32,344 bases of DNA from Candidatus Latescibacterota bacterium. GTDB lineage: Bacteria > Latescibacterota > UBA2968 > UBA8231. Shown one piece after another: positions 1-9,154 of the stretch. The stretch is from positions 1-32,344 of the forward strand of contig SLHA01000016.1 of the NCBI GenBank assembly GCA_007136405.1, given 5' to 3'. Under the pieces are notes generated by a model. The model saw nothing but the letters and a program-made list of their open reading frames with translations, searched no databases and had not been told where the DNA came from. How positions within the stretch are numbered: position 1 is the stretch's first letter; the number at the start of each line of letters is the position of its first letter. The position numbers and the translations under genes were made by a program.

Positions 1-1036
1 ACCGCCGTCCCAGTTCGCGCACGCTGTCGAAGTACGCGCGGATGTTGTCCAGGGGGATGTTCTGCGGCAGGTCGCGCGTGGCCTTGATGAAATGTCCGCC
101 GCACGGCCGCGCCTCTTCCAGGCAGCGGCGCACCTCCTGTCGAACATCCGCCACCGTGCCGTCGGTCAGCACCAGCGTGCTGACGTTGCCCACCAGGAAG
201 CGGTCCTGCCCCAGCCGGCGCGCTATACCGGCCATGTCCATGTTGTCATTGATGATGAACCCGTCAAAACCGATGACAGCCAGATCATCCAGAAGCACCG
301 AGTAGTCCCCGTCCGACACGAAGCCCACCCGGATACCGGGATGCGACAGGACGGGTTCCAGCAGGCGTTCGTATAGCGGCCACAGACGCTGCCGGTACCA
401 GTCCGGGGGGAACACCAGGCCGCGCTCCAGGGCGATGTCATCATGGATCAGCACCACCGGCGGCGCCTGTGCCGCCATGGCCTGAAGCTGAAGGCGCGAC
501 ACTTCGGCAAAATCTTGCAGCACCCGCTGGAACCGGTCCGGCGCGGCGGCGGCGGCGGTCAGGAACTGTTCCCAGCCGAAGGTCATGATACCATGCTGGA
601 ACAGCGTCCGGTAGAAAATGCCTGTGACCAGCATGGCACGCCCCACGGCCTGCTGCTCGGTGCGGATTCCGGCCAGCGGTTCCGGATCCACCTGCAGTGC
701 GGTCAGGGGTTCGTAGGCCAGCACCGCCTCGACATCGGCGAAGCCGTATTCCTCGCGCCATGAACTGCCGGTCAGGCCCCACTCGGTATGGCGCACCCCG
801 GCCTCGCCATCCTGGCTGGACTGTCCCGGCGAGAACCGCCGCGCGTGACGCGGAATGCCGAAAACCCAGTCCACGTCAAGGCGCTGCAGCGCCCTCACCT
901 GGGCTTCGAAAGGGTGTTCGAAAGGATCGATCCCCGACAACTCCTGGATGTAGGCCGGATGAGCCAGGGTCTCCTGTTGCCCGACGCGATCGGTTTGTCG
1001 CAAATGGACGATGTCGATAGCGCGCTGGTAACTCAT
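1..1036 (-). CDS. URO-D (uroporphyrinogen decarboxylase) family protein, partial at left edge
   Basis: The minus strand is open from an ATG at 1034-1036 to the window edge (345 codons, no stop seen), so the C-terminus is missing. The translation begins MSYQRAIDIVHLRQTDRVG and ends with the family-typical run CGGHFIKATRDLPQNIPLDN followed by IRAYFDSVREL; before it come VGFVSDGDYSVLLDDL and the GNVST segment. This matches the UroD/MtaA/CmuA TIM-barrel family. Many members in PVC and anaerobic bacteria are not haem enzymes but corrinoid-linked methyltransferases or proteins of unknown role, so haem synthesis should not be assumed. The start overlaps the stop of the upstream gene (1033-3780) as ATGA, indicating translational coupling and a shared job. 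Substrate unknown. Confidence 0.85.
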   Translation of the reverse strand, partial: MSYQRAIDIVHLRQTDRVGQQETLAHPAYIQELSGIDPFEHPFEAQVRALQRLDVDWVFGIPRHARRFSPGQSSQDGEAGVRHTEWGLTGSSWREEYGFADVEAVLAYEPLTALQVDPEPLAGIRTEQQAVGRAMLVTGIFYRTLFQHGIMTFGWEQFLTAAAAAPDRFQRVLQDFAEVSRLQLQAMAAQAPPVVLIHDDIALERGLVFPPDWYRQRLWPLYERLLEPVLSHPGIRVGFVSDGDYSVLLDDLAVIGFDGFIINDNMDMAGIARRLGQDRFLVGNVSTLVLTDGTVADVRQEVRRCLEEARPCGGHFIKATRDLPQNIPLDNIRAYFDSVRELGRR

Positions 1037-3780
1037 GCGGACCGATCCTCCTCCAGACTCAGGGGATCGCCCTGGGCCGTCACCGTCACATACGCCCGCG
1101 GGCGCGACGGTCCCGCGGTCCGGCAGGTGAAACCGATCCGGTTGTCTCCCGTTTTCAGACGGGGGACATCGCCTTCCGGCGCGACCGTCTGCAGGCGTTC
1201 GCCCTGCGATCCGTACAGCACGCCGTTCCCCTCCGGATCTATTTCCAGGTACGTGCCGCTGTCCATCTCCACCGGGAAACCAGTGGACCGCCCATCGATG
1301 GTCAGTACCGGATGCACCAGCCGGGCCGATTGTACCGGTACAGCCCGGACAGGGCTCAGGCGACACCGGGTCTGCCCGCCGGCCGGGACGTCGTTGAGCC
1401 ACAGGTCGATTCGCTCGATCTGACGGTAGTCGACCAGTTCGCGGTAAATCGAGTACATATTGCCGTACGGCCAGGTATAGTCCGCGTAGCGCGCGCCTTC
1501 CGGTTCGATCAGCTCGATATAGCGCCAGCCGGTGAAGTCCAGGGTGACGTAGTGATCGCCGATGGCATGACTGACATGCTCCGGACTGCGCAGCTGAACG
1601 TTGAGCACGGCGCCGCTGCCGTCACCATGGAGCCAGAATCCGAGCCCCTGGCATTCGCTCAAGTCCAGCGCCGGAGCATGCAACCGGCCGGCCCGGGCCC
1701 AGGCGCCGGCGCGCTCCGCCGCACCGTTGGTGGCTGTCAGTTCGAGGCACACGTCGCGGCCGCTTTCGGCGACGGCAACCGGTTCGAGCGCGAGCGTCAC
1801 CGCTGGCGCGGTGTCGCGTTCCGGCAGTGCCGTGGCAGCCTCTGCGCCAGCCAGCGTGACCGCACTCAGGGTATCATAGGCTCCAGCGGCCAGCAGCGCC
1901 TCCAGCCGCAGGCGCACCGGCTGGTCGGCGAACCGGTTGCGTATCGTCCAGGTGCTGCTCCACGCATCCAGGGCTTCCACCTTGTGACGGTGGTGATCCA
2001 CCGGCCGGAAGGCCCATTCGCTCTGCACCGAACCGGTCAGCGTGAACGCCGCTCCCGGGGTTCGCAAGCGTTCCTTGATGGATTCCGGCACCACCCTGGC
2101 GTGGCGCAGGTCTTCGTATCGTTTCAGGACGGCGGCTAGTCGCGTCATGGCAGGGATGCTGTCTATGGTGCCTGGATCCACCCCCATGATCGACAGACCG
2201 GTGTCCTCGCCGATGCATTTGGCGCCCAGGTACTCGATATCCTCGGGGAACGTGGGTTCCAGCTGCGCGCCGGTCCAGGTCTTGAAAGCCCACCAACCCA
2301 GATGCGCCGGCAGGAACATCCGCCGGCCGCTGCGGTTGGCCGCACAGTGTGCGTCGATGAACGCCCGGTGGCTGCGTACCGGGTGATCCCAGGCGCCGAT
2401 GCGGGAACGGACATACCACAGGTGGTGATGGAAGGTGCTGGCCTCCATCAGGGCGGGACGCTCCAGGTGCTTCCAGATCTCGAACACGAATTTGGAGCCG
2501 TAGTGCCAGCCGTTCTCGCCGCCGCCGATCACATCCTCTCCATCGAGCGCATCCAGGTACATCATATCGAAGCCGCCTTCGTTGAAGGCCTGCGCTGTGC
2601 ACGCCGCGACCTCGCCGAAAAGACTGGATTCGCCTTCCGGCACGAACAGACCGAAACATTCCTTCAGGTGGTAGACCGGGGTTCCGGGCTCGTGAGCTGT
2701 TGGCTGCGTGCCGCAGACGCCGCGCTGGCAACCGGTGAAGGCGTAGGGAGGGGTCTGCGACACGCCGGTGTAGGTGATCAGTTCAGCGCCGATCTGCAGC
2801 GTGACGCTGTTGCGCACGAAAAATCCGGTGATGGCGGACATTTGTTGCGTCGATTCGACGACAGGCACCGTCTCTTCGGTCACGCTCAGCGGTGTTGCCA
2901 GCGAGAAGACCGCGTCGCGGGCCAGCCGGTCGTCCGGTACGGGCGTCACCCAGGGGCAACTTTTGTCGATGAAAAACGCATAGGTGTGCAGTCCCGCCTT
3001 GATCCCGGCCGCGTGCAACCGGTCCGTGACGGCGCGCATGCTGACCAGGCCGCGCGGGTAGGTCTCCGGATTGGGCCGACAGTCGCCGAAACGGAACGAC
3101 TGGCCGCCATGGAAGTCGATCTGGTTGAGTCCCAGGCTGTGAGCCAGCCGGATCCATTCGTCCACCCGGTCCTCGGACAGATCCCGGAAGTTGAACAGAT
3201 ACGAGCCCCGGTTGATCGGCGCATCCAGAGCCCAGGGTCCGCCAACGGCCGAATGCGGCAGCTCCGGCGCCGCCGCCACGGCCTCCTGCATGATCGCCCG
3301 CATGCGGCTCACCGGACTGCCGATCACCGCCGCCCGGGCACCGGCCAGTCCGAACCGCGGATAGCACGAAGCCCGTATGCGGCGGTTGGCGCCGGGAATA
3401 TCGCTGACGTTGGTGCGCAGGTTCAGCGCCAGCGCGCATCCCGCCAATACGGTATCCGCATCCGGATCGAGGTTCAGGTCCACGAAGACCAGTTCCTCCA
3501 CCCCGGCGCCGTCGACCTGCAGCACTTCGATGATGGAATACCGGCCCTGAGCGGTGACGCGCAGATCCGCTCGCACTGCCGTATCGCCGAAGCCGACCGA
3601 CAGGACGTCGTTCCGGCAGACGGCCTCCGTGGCTGCGATCATTCCCTCGGCGGTGCGAATCCAGGCGCACGGCGACGGCACGGCGTAGTCGGTACCCGTC
3701 TCCCGGTCGATGAACTGCGCGGTTACACCGTCGGCCCGGATGCTGAACTGAACCAGATCGTTCTCGAACGTGAATGCCAT
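1033..3780 (-). CDS. Large glycosidase-like TIM-barrel protein with C-terminal carbohydrate-binding-like domain
   Basis: 915 residues. I chose the ATG at 3778-3780 (MAFTFENDLVQF) because GGAGGAAAAG lies directly upstream; an in-frame ATG 99 bases earlier lacks this. No signal peptide is visible, so it is probably cytoplasmic. The N-terminal ~180 residues look like a beta-sandwich. A barrel-like part follows with NQIDFHGGQSFRFGD, KAGLHTYAFFIDKSCPW and the acidic motif MMYLDALDGEDV, which resembles the nucleophile strand of GH36/GH31-type enzymes. Between these lies a beta-rich insert around IGAELITYTGVSQTPPYAFTG. Residues ~680-800 (GLGFWLHGDGSG, HYVTLDFTGWRYIEL) look like a galactose-binding/CBM fold. 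The ATGA overlap with the URO-D gene suggests one operon. The glycosidase role is an inference from motifs; substrate and family number are unknown. Confidence 0.75.
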   Translation of the reverse strand: MAFTFENDLVQFSIRADGVTAQFIDRETGTDYAVPSPCAWIRTAEGMIAATEAVCRNDVLSVGFGDTAVRADLRVTAQGRYSIIEVLQVDGAGVEELVFVDLNLDPDADTVLAGCALALNLRTNVSDIPGANRRIRASCYPRFGLAGARAAVIGSPVSRMRAIMQEAVAAAPELPHSAVGGPWALDAPINRGSYLFNFRDLSEDRVDEWIRLAHSLGLNQIDFHGGQSFRFGDCRPNPETYPRGLVSMRAVTDRLHAAGIKAGLHTYAFFIDKSCPWVTPVPDDRLARDAVFSLATPLSVTEETVPVVESTQQMSAITGFFVRNSVTLQIGAELITYTGVSQTPPYAFTGCQRGVCGTQPTAHEPGTPVYHLKECFGLFVPEGESSLFGEVAACTAQAFNEGGFDMMYLDALDGEDVIGGGENGWHYGSKFVFEIWKHLERPALMEASTFHHHLWYVRSRIGAWDHPVRSHRAFIDAHCAANRSGRRMFLPAHLGWWAFKTWTGAQLEPTFPEDIEYLGAKCIGEDTGLSIMGVDPGTIDSIPAMTRLAAVLKRYEDLRHARVVPESIKERLRTPGAAFTLTGSVQSEWAFRPVDHHRHKVEALDAWSSTWTIRNRFADQPVRLRLEALLAAGAYDTLSAVTLAGAEAATALPERDTAPAVTLALEPVAVAESGRDVCLELTATNGAAERAGAWARAGRLHAPALDLSECQGLGFWLHGDGSGAVLNVQLRSPEHVSHAIGDHYVTLDFTGWRYIELIEPEGARYADYTWPYGNMYSIYRELVDYRQIERIDLWLNDVPAGGQTRCRLSPVRAVPVQSARLVHPVLTIDGRSTGFPVEMDSGTYLEIDPEGNGVLYGSQGERLQTVAPEGDVPRLKTGDNRIGFTCRTAGPSRPRAYVTVTAQGDPLSLEEDRSA

Positions 3781-3827
3781 CTTTTCCTCCAGAGCGTGGC
3801 CAGCAAGGCTGCCGCCAGGAGTTCCTC

Positions 3828-3857
3828 TTGACGGCACGGTATCGCGGCCCCTATTCA
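3828..3857 (+). promoter_or_regulatory. Candidate sigma-70 promoter for the ThDP enzyme gene
   Basis: TTGACG (3828-3833), 18-base spacer, TATTCA (3852-3857), pointing to the gene starting at 3974. This leaves a leader of about 110 bases. Found by eye; a second, divergent promoter for the minus-strand gene was not clear. Confidence 0.4.
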
Positions 3858-3973
3858 TGCCATGATTCGACCGACCCATCGCTACCCGGACTCCTGTCGA
3901 CGCAGGCCACTATCTACGCGAGATTGGGACCGGACCGCAAGCATCGGCGCATCCCGCCAACGAAAGGAAACGG

Positions 3974-5641
3974 ATGAACGGCATAGAAGCGCTCCTCGAG
4001 GTACTGGCTGCCCACGGGGTCAGGTATATCTTCGGCAATCCGGGTTCCACCGAGCTGCCGTTCAACGAGGCGCTCGTCGACGACGACCGCTTCAGTTATA
4101 TCCTGGGGGTGCACGAAGTGCCGCTGGTTGCCATGGCGGACGGGTACGCGCTGGCCTCCGGTGATCTAGGCGTGGCCTGCGTGCACATCTGCTGCGGCCT
4201 GGGTAATTCCATGGGCATGCTGTACAATGCCCACATCGAGGGCTCGCCGCTGTTGCTGCTGGCCGGTCAACAGGACCGGCGCCTGCGTTTCGGCGAACCG
4301 GTGCTCGCCGGTGACATGATCAGTGTGACAAGGCCATGGACCAAGTGGGCCTGCGAAGTGGAACGCGTCCAGGACGTACCGGCAGCCGTGCGGCGCGCCG
4401 TGCAGACGGCGCTGACGCCGCCTACGGGTCCCGTGTTTTTATCGTTGCCCGTCGATCTGCAGCGGGAAACGCTGGAGGCGCCGGACCTGGCCGCTCCCCG
4501 TGTCCCGGATCGCCGCTTCCGGCCGCCGGCCAGCGCCGTGCGGCAGGCGGCGGCGCTGTTGCTGCAAGCGACCCGTCCAGCCATCCTGGCCGGCAGCCGC
4601 GTGACCGAGGCGGGCGCCAGTGCGGCGCTGACCGGACTGGCCGAACGACTCGGCGCCCCGGTGTACACCGAATCCACCGCCGCCCAGGGACGCCGCCCCA
4701 TGCGCGCCAACCACCCGCTGTACGCCGGGCCGGTCTCCATGTGGGCTCCGGACATCAACGCCACCTTGAGTCCTCACGATGTCCTGCTGGCCGTAGGCGC
4801 CGACCTGTTCCGTCTGTACATCCACTGCGGCGATACGGCGCCGATGCCGCCGGACACGTGCCTGATCCACCTGGACGCCGATCCACAGGCCATCGGTCGC
4901 ATCTATCCGGCAAATCTCGGTATGCTGGGGGATCCCCGGGCCGGGCTGGAGGAGATCGCCGCCGCCGTCGAAGCGTCCATCACCCCGGCATACGCCCGAC
5001 AGGCCCAGGCGCGGCGCGACGACCTGGAACAGCGGCGTACCGCCGTCCGGGCGGAGTTTGCCGCGACCCTGAGCGCCGAACGGGAACGTCGGCCCATGTC
5101 CCTGCTCACCTGCCTGGCGGCCCTGTGCCGGCCCCTGCCGGATGACGTCGCGATCGTCGAGGAAGCCATATCCACGCACCACAGTTCGCTGGAGCGGCTG
5201 GGCGTGCCGATGGATCCGGCAGCGTATTTCGCCCACCGCGGCTGGGCGCTGGGATGGGGGCTGGGATGCGCTGTCGGCGTCAAGCTGGCCTGGCCGGAGC
5301 GACCCGTGGCCGCTTTGTTGGGGGACGGCTCGGCGCTGTTCGGCATTCAGGGACTGTGGACGGCGGCTCATTACCGCCTTCCCGTGGTCTTCGTCATCAC
5401 CAACAATGCCCAGTACGGCATTCTCAAAATGGGCGGCCGCGTGATGGGACTGCCGCGCATGAGCGCCGGACAGCATGTCGGTATCGATCTGGTGGAACCG
5501 GAAGTGGACTTCGTCGCCGTTGCACAAGGTCTGGGCGTGGAGGCCTATCGCATCACGGAACCGGACGAATTGACCGACCGCATGGCGGAGGGCCTGCAAG
5601 GCGACCGCCCCGTGCTGCTGGACGTGAGCATCGAACGGTAG
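3974..5641 (+). CDS. Benzoylformate-decarboxylase-like thiamine-diphosphate enzyme
   Basis: 555 residues, a normal length for the ThDP decarboxylase family. The start ATG at 3974 has AAAGGA seven bases upstream. The N-terminal Pyr domain carries GNPGSTELPF (Ser25), the ThDP-activating Glu48 in GVHEVPLVAMADGY, and His71 in CVHICCGLGNSMG. These align with Ser26, Glu47 and His70 of Pseudomonas putida benzoylformate decarboxylase. The C-terminal ThDP motif is GDGS (450-453) to NN (477-478). The region matching BFD His281 reads LFRLYIHCGDT, so that His is displaced by about two positions and its equivalence is uncertain. The enzyme should cleave or decarboxylate a 2-keto acid, possibly aromatic. 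Oxalyl-CoA decarboxylase or acetolactate synthase are less likely from overall resemblance. It stands alone between its promoter and a hairpin terminator. Confidence 0.85.
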   Translation: MNGIEALLEVLAAHGVRYIFGNPGSTELPFNEALVDDDRFSYILGVHEVPLVAMADGYALASGDLGVACVHICCGLGNSMGMLYNAHIEGSPLLLLAGQQDRRLRFGEPVLAGDMISVTRPWTKWACEVERVQDVPAAVRRAVQTALTPPTGPVFLSLPVDLQRETLEAPDLAAPRVPDRRFRPPASAVRQAAALLLQATRPAILAGSRVTEAGASAALTGLAERLGAPVYTESTAAQGRRPMRANHPLYAGPVSMWAPDINATLSPHDVLLAVGADLFRLYIHCGDTAPMPPDTCLIHLDADPQAIGRIYPANLGMLGDPRAGLEEIAAAVEASITPAYARQAQARRDDLEQRRTAVRAEFAATLSAERERRPMSLLTCLAALCRPLPDDVAIVEEAISTHHSSLERLGVPMDPAAYFAHRGWALGWGLGCAVGVKLAWPERPVAALLGDGSALFGIQGLWTAAHYRLPVVFVITNNAQYGILKMGGRVMGLPRMSAGQHVGIDLVEPEVDFVAVAQGLGVEAYRITEPDELTDRMAEGLQGDRPVLLDVSIER

Positions 5642-5666
5642 CGAGATTGCGCCCGGACGTCGGAAG

Positions 5667-5689
5667 GCCGCGCGTCCGTAACGCGCGGC
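5667..5689. terminator. Strong hairpin between convergent genes, likely bidirectional terminator
   Basis: Perfect 9-bp stem GCCGCGCGT / ACGCGCGGC with a CCGTA loop, 26 bases after the stop of the ThDP enzyme gene and before the stop of the opposing pss gene. The following bases are pyrimidine-rich (CCTCTTC) but there is no true U-tract. Confidence 0.5.
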
Positions 5690-5754
5690 GCCTCTTCGTC
5701 ACCCATCCGAAAACAATGATGTAAGCCGCGCAAGACCGTGTGCCTGCGGGATCG

Positions 5755-6558
5755 TCACACCGCGGCCGGCGGACCAGGGTCGTCGAGCTTGCGGCGCCGG
5801 ACCATGTAGGAGACGAACACCGGACCGAGAAACACGTAGACCAACCCCAGCGCCATGATCAAATAAGCTACGTAGCGTGCCGACCTGGGTTGCAGGAAAC
5901 AGAACAACAACACCAGCACCATGGAAGGTAGAAATAGGACAGCGTATTTCGTCGGTTTGGGGTAGCGCAGGTTGGTGACCTGGAGCACGATGAAAACCAG
6001 GACACCGGCCAGGAAGGTCACCGCCACTGGCCCCTCGTTCAGCAAGGCGCCCTCAGGCGCGATGGTGATCGTGACGAATACGAACAGGGCGACCCAGGCA
6101 GCGTTGGCCGTGATCGGCAGCCCCGCGTAGCCCGCCTGGCCGCGCAGCGGATCCTTGGTTTTGAAACGGGCCAGGCGGACGACTCCCGAGAGCGCCACAG
6201 CCGAAGGCAGCAACACACGCCATACCGGCTCATGACCCTGCATGGTGACCGCGAAGATCAGTATCGAGGGCGAGATACCGAAAGCGGTCAAGTCGACGTA
6301 GGTATCCATCTCGGCGCCGAAATCGCTGGCTCCGCGCAGCCATCGCGCCAGGTTGCCGTCCAACCCGTCCAGAATCATCGCCAGCATGATCAGACGGGCA
6401 GCATGGCTGAAATACTTGGGCGTATCTCCGACCATACCCTGAATGGTCACCAGGATGCTGAGAAAACCGGCCAGCATGGCGGCGATGGTGAAGGCAGTGG
6501 GTATTGCCTGTCGCCAGTTCAGAAAAGGCTGGCCCATGTTGAATCCTCTCGGTTCCAT
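5755..6558 (-). CDS. pssA: CDP-diacylglycerol--serine O-phosphatidyltransferase (phosphatidylserine synthase)
   Basis: 267 residues with about eight hydrophobic segments, an inner-membrane CDP-alcohol phosphatidyltransferase. The signature DGx2ARx8Gx3Dx3D is complete: Asp67-Gly68, Ala71-Arg72, Gly81, Asp85 and Asp89, in DGLDGNLARWLRGASDF followed by GAEMD. The family joins CDP-diacylglycerol to an alcohol; phosphatidylserine synthesis is inferred from its partner, the psd gene, 16 bases upstream on the same strand. The chosen ATG (6556-6558) has AGGAGA seven bases upstream. The product of this enzyme would be decarboxylated by Psd to phosphatidylethanolamine. Confidence 0.9.
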   Translation of the reverse strand: MEPRGFNMGQPFLNWRQAIPTAFTIAAMLAGFLSILVTIQGMVGDTPKYFSHAARLIMLAMILDGLDGNLARWLRGASDFGAEMDTYVDLTAFGISPSILIFAVTMQGHEPVWRVLLPSAVALSGVVRLARFKTKDPLRGQAGYAGLPITANAAWVALFVFVTITIAPEGALLNEGPVAVTFLAGVLVFIVLQVTNLRYPKPTKYAVLFLPSMVLVLLFCFLQPRSARYVAYLIMALGLVYVFLGPVFVSYMVRRRKLDDPGPPAAV

Positions 6559-6574
6559 GCGGTGTCTCCTGTTG

Positions 6575-7312
6575 TCACGGATGGCTCGAACCCTGGTTGA
6601 CCTGACGCGCGATCACGGTTTCGCCGGCGCGCGTCGCATCACCCGGAGCACAGGTAAGCGCTATGCGGTCGGCCGGGAAATACATATCCAACCGTGAACC
6701 GAATTTCATCATGCCAATCGACTCACCGGCAGTCACCGGATGCGGTCGATCATGGTCGAGCCAGTAGACCACCCGCCGGCAGACGGGTCCGACAATCTGA
6801 GTCAACAAGCATGGTAGTTTGTCGTTGACGATGAGGATCGCATTGTGCTGGTTGAGATCCGAAGATTTTTCCGCAAAGGTGAACAGATGCCTGCCGGGGA
6901 AATATCCCAGGAAACGTCCCGTTCCACTGATCGGCGCCCGATTGACGTGCACATCCATCAGGCTCAGGAAGATGCTGATGCGAACGACCGTTGCGTCGCC
7001 GAACAGGGCCAGATCCGCGGCGGTCAACCCGGAACGCGCCACCGCGGCCTGAAAGGCCCCTGGTTCCAGGTATTTGATCCGGGCGATGCGCCCATCCGCG
7101 GCCGCCAGCACGGCGCCGGTATCGGCCGGCGGCGTTCGTTCCGGGTCGCGGAAGAAGTACAGCATGTAGGCGGCCAGTACCCCCGCCCCAACAAACCCAG
7201 CCAGGACTGCACCAGCGGCGGCTCCGCGGCTGGCCGCCCAGCCGCCGGCAACGAGCAACCCGAACCCGGCCGAAGCCAGGAGGAAAGGCCGCACTTCGGA
7301 CCGAAAACGCAT
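6575..7312 (-). CDS. psd: Phosphatidylserine decarboxylase proenzyme, short form
   Basis: 245 residues, matching the short (archaeal/rhizobial type) Psd family rather than the ~320-residue E. coli form. Two N-terminal membrane segments (residues ~10-53) lead into YFFRDPERTPP. The self-cleavage site is FGSRLD: cleavage before Ser206 would give a large beta chain and a short alpha chain carrying the pyruvoyl cofactor. SLMDVHVNRAPISG with the conserved His122 and Asn124 is typical. The enzyme makes phosphatidylethanolamine and CO2 from phosphatidylserine at the membrane. It is the first gene of a two-gene unit with pssA. Start ATG at 7310-7312; the ribosome site (GGGAAG) is weak and very close. 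Confidence 0.92.
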   Translation of the reverse strand: MRFRSEVRPFLLASAGFGLLVAGGWAASRGAAAGAVLAGFVGAGVLAAYMLYFFRDPERTPPADTGAVLAAADGRIARIKYLEPGAFQAAVARSGLTAADLALFGDATVVRISIFLSLMDVHVNRAPISGTGRFLGYFPGRHLFTFAEKSSDLNQHNAILIVNDKLPCLLTQIVGPVCRRVVYWLDHDRPHPVTAGESIGMMKFGSRLDMYFPADRIALTCAPGDATRAGETVIARQVNQGSSHP

Positions 7313-7642
7313 CTTCCCGTTTCTCCATCGCTAGAGGTAAACCATTCGTACTGCGTATTCCTGTCGCCGTGCGCAACACGCACTGCATGCCTCTGACGCG
7401 GGCAGGAACGCATGCCAGAATATCGTCGTTTGACGCATACATGGCGAACGCGTATAGCGGATAGCGGCGCTTGACAACGGGTACCCGATTGGCCTATACA
7501 TAACTCCGTTCGCACGCAGGCGACTGGCCGGGTCGAATCCGGCCCCCAGACGGGATCCGCGCCCCCTGGGCCGCGGGACAGAAGGCGCCTCTATTGCCCG
7601 AGCACCAGTCACCCGAAAGATCATTTACAAGGAACCCCAACC
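7313..7642. other. Divergent intergenic region between psd and the D-aminoacylase gene
   Basis: 330 bases without a convincing gene. It holds a good plus-strand promoter (7471-7500, listed separately). I see no clear psd promoter, hairpin or repeat. Small open frames here have no ribosome sites or recognisable protein content. Confidence 0.5.
7471..7500 (+). promoter_or_regulatory. Sigma-70 promoter for the deacylase gene
   Basis: Exact TTGACA (7471-7476), 18-base spacer, TATACA (7495-7500). The expected start near 7507 gives a leader of about 136 bases before the ATG at 7643. Confidence 0.6.
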
Positions 7643-9127
7643 ATGCTGGATATCCTCATCGCCGGAGCGCGTCTGGTAGACGGCACCGGCAATCCGTGGT
7701 ACCGGGCGGACGTGGGCATTCTCGACGGACGTATCGTGCAGTGCGGCGTAGTGCCGGACCGTGCCCACCAGCACCTGGACGGCACCGGAATGGTACTCTG
7801 TCCCGGTTTCATCGATGTGCACACCCATGCGGACCGCCTGCTGGAAAGACCGCAGGCGGACAATATGCTGCGCCAGGGCATCACTACCGTGGTTTCCGGC
7901 AACTGCGGCAGCAGTCCCCTGCCCGTGGGCGACATGCTGGACAAGGTGGATGCGGCCCGCCCGTCCATCAACTACGCCACCCTGGTCGGACATGGCTCCA
8001 TCAGGCAACGGATCATGGGACAGGCTGATCGCCAGCCCACCGACCGGGAAATGACCGACATGTGCCGGCTCGTCGAGCAGGCCATGGAAGAAGGCGCTGT
8101 CGGCATCTCCACCGGACTCTTCTACGTACCCGGCGCCTACGCGGTAGTTGACGAGCTGGTGGAGGTGTCGCGTCCGGTCGCCGCAGCCGGCGGAGTGTAC
8201 GCCACCCATGCGCGCAGCGCCGGCGGCAAGATACCGGAAGCGATCGAGGAAACCGCGGAGATTTCCCGGCGCGCAGGCATCGCTGCCGAAATATCCCATC
8301 TCAAGGTGTTGCACCGCCAGGGGCGGACGACCGCGGACCGCGCCGCCGAGATCCTTGGCCAGATCGAACGCCTGCGCGACGAAGGGATCGACCTGACCTA
8401 CGATCTGCATCCCTATCCGGCCACCAACACCAGCCTCAGCGCCGTCGCCCTGCCGCCCTGGGTGTCGCGGGACGGCAAGCGGGACGAACGCCTGCGGGAT
8501 CCGGCCGAACGGGACCGGATGCGTCCGGAAGTCGAGGGCAATATCGCCTGGATCGGCGGCCCGGACAGGATCACCATCGCCGGATTCGCGGCCGACGCAT
8601 CGCTGGAAGGCAAAACCGTGGCGGACGCCGCCCGCTTGCGTGGGACGGACCCGGCCGACACCGCTATGGATCTGGTGCTGGAGGGCAACCCCCGGTGCAT
8701 CTTCCATGCCTTGCGCGAGGAAGACGTACGGTTATTCCTGACCGGTGTATTCGGCATGGTAGCCTCTGACGGCGGTGTCGTCCCCAGTCCGACGGGTGTG
8801 GTACATCCGCGCAACTACGGCACTTTCCCGCGCATCCTGCGCGAATACGTGCGGGAGAACCGCTGGATGACGCTGGAAGACGCCATCCGGCGGATGAGCT
8901 GGTTTCCCGCCTCCCGGTTCCGGCTCGCCGGCCGCGGCCTGGTGGCCCCGAACTACGCCGCCGACCTGGTGCTGCTTGATCCGGATAGCGTCGCCGATCA
9001 GGCGACCTTCGACGCTCCCCACGCCTTTCCCACCGGCATTGCCTGCGTCATCGTCAACGGCAGGATCGCCTGGCAGGCCGGCTCGGACGATATCACCCGG
9101 GGATGCGGCATGGCCATCCGGAAATAG
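7643..9127 (+). CDS. N-acyl-D-amino-acid deacylase / D-aminoacylase family amidohydrolase
   Basis: 494 residues, the usual length of D-aminoacylases. The metal-binding pattern is complete: PGFIDVHTHAD (His60, His62), the bridging Cys88 in SGNCGSSP, His219 in EISHLKVLHRQG, and Asp376 in MVASDGG, followed by VHPRNYGTFPRIL. The ISTGLFYVPG motif is also typical. Members hydrolyse N-acyl-D-amino acids or related amides in the cytoplasm; the exact substrate cannot be read from the sequence, and dihydroorotase-like or N-acyl-D-glutamate deacylase activity is possible. AAGGA lies 11 bases before the ATG. An aminotransferase and a transporter follow on the same strand, so the products may be a free amino acid that is then transaminated. 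Confidence 0.88.
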   Translation: MLDILIAGARLVDGTGNPWYRADVGILDGRIVQCGVVPDRAHQHLDGTGMVLCPGFIDVHTHADRLLERPQADNMLRQGITTVVSGNCGSSPLPVGDMLDKVDAARPSINYATLVGHGSIRQRIMGQADRQPTDREMTDMCRLVEQAMEEGAVGISTGLFYVPGAYAVVDELVEVSRPVAAAGGVYATHARSAGGKIPEAIEETAEISRRAGIAAEISHLKVLHRQGRTTADRAAEILGQIERLRDEGIDLTYDLHPYPATNTSLSAVALPPWVSRDGKRDERLRDPAERDRMRPEVEGNIAWIGGPDRITIAGFAADASLEGKTVADAARLRGTDPADTAMDLVLEGNPRCIFHALREEDVRLFLTGVFGMVASDGGVVPSPTGVVHPRNYGTFPRILREYVRENRWMTLEDAIRRMSWFPASRFRLAGRGLVAPNYAADLVLLDPDSVADQATFDAPHAFPTGIACVIVNGRIAWQAGSDDITRGCGMAIRK

Positions 9128-9154
9128 GGGCATACGCGGAGCATACACTCTGCC

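Noticed and set aside
2302-3831. 509-codon open frame on the plus strand
   Set aside because: It mirrors the 915-residue minus-strand gene, has no ribosome site and no recognisable motif; GC-rich genes often leave such shadows.
4439-5599. 386-codon open frame on the minus strand
   Set aside because: Antisense to the ThDP enzyme gene, whose motifs are complete.
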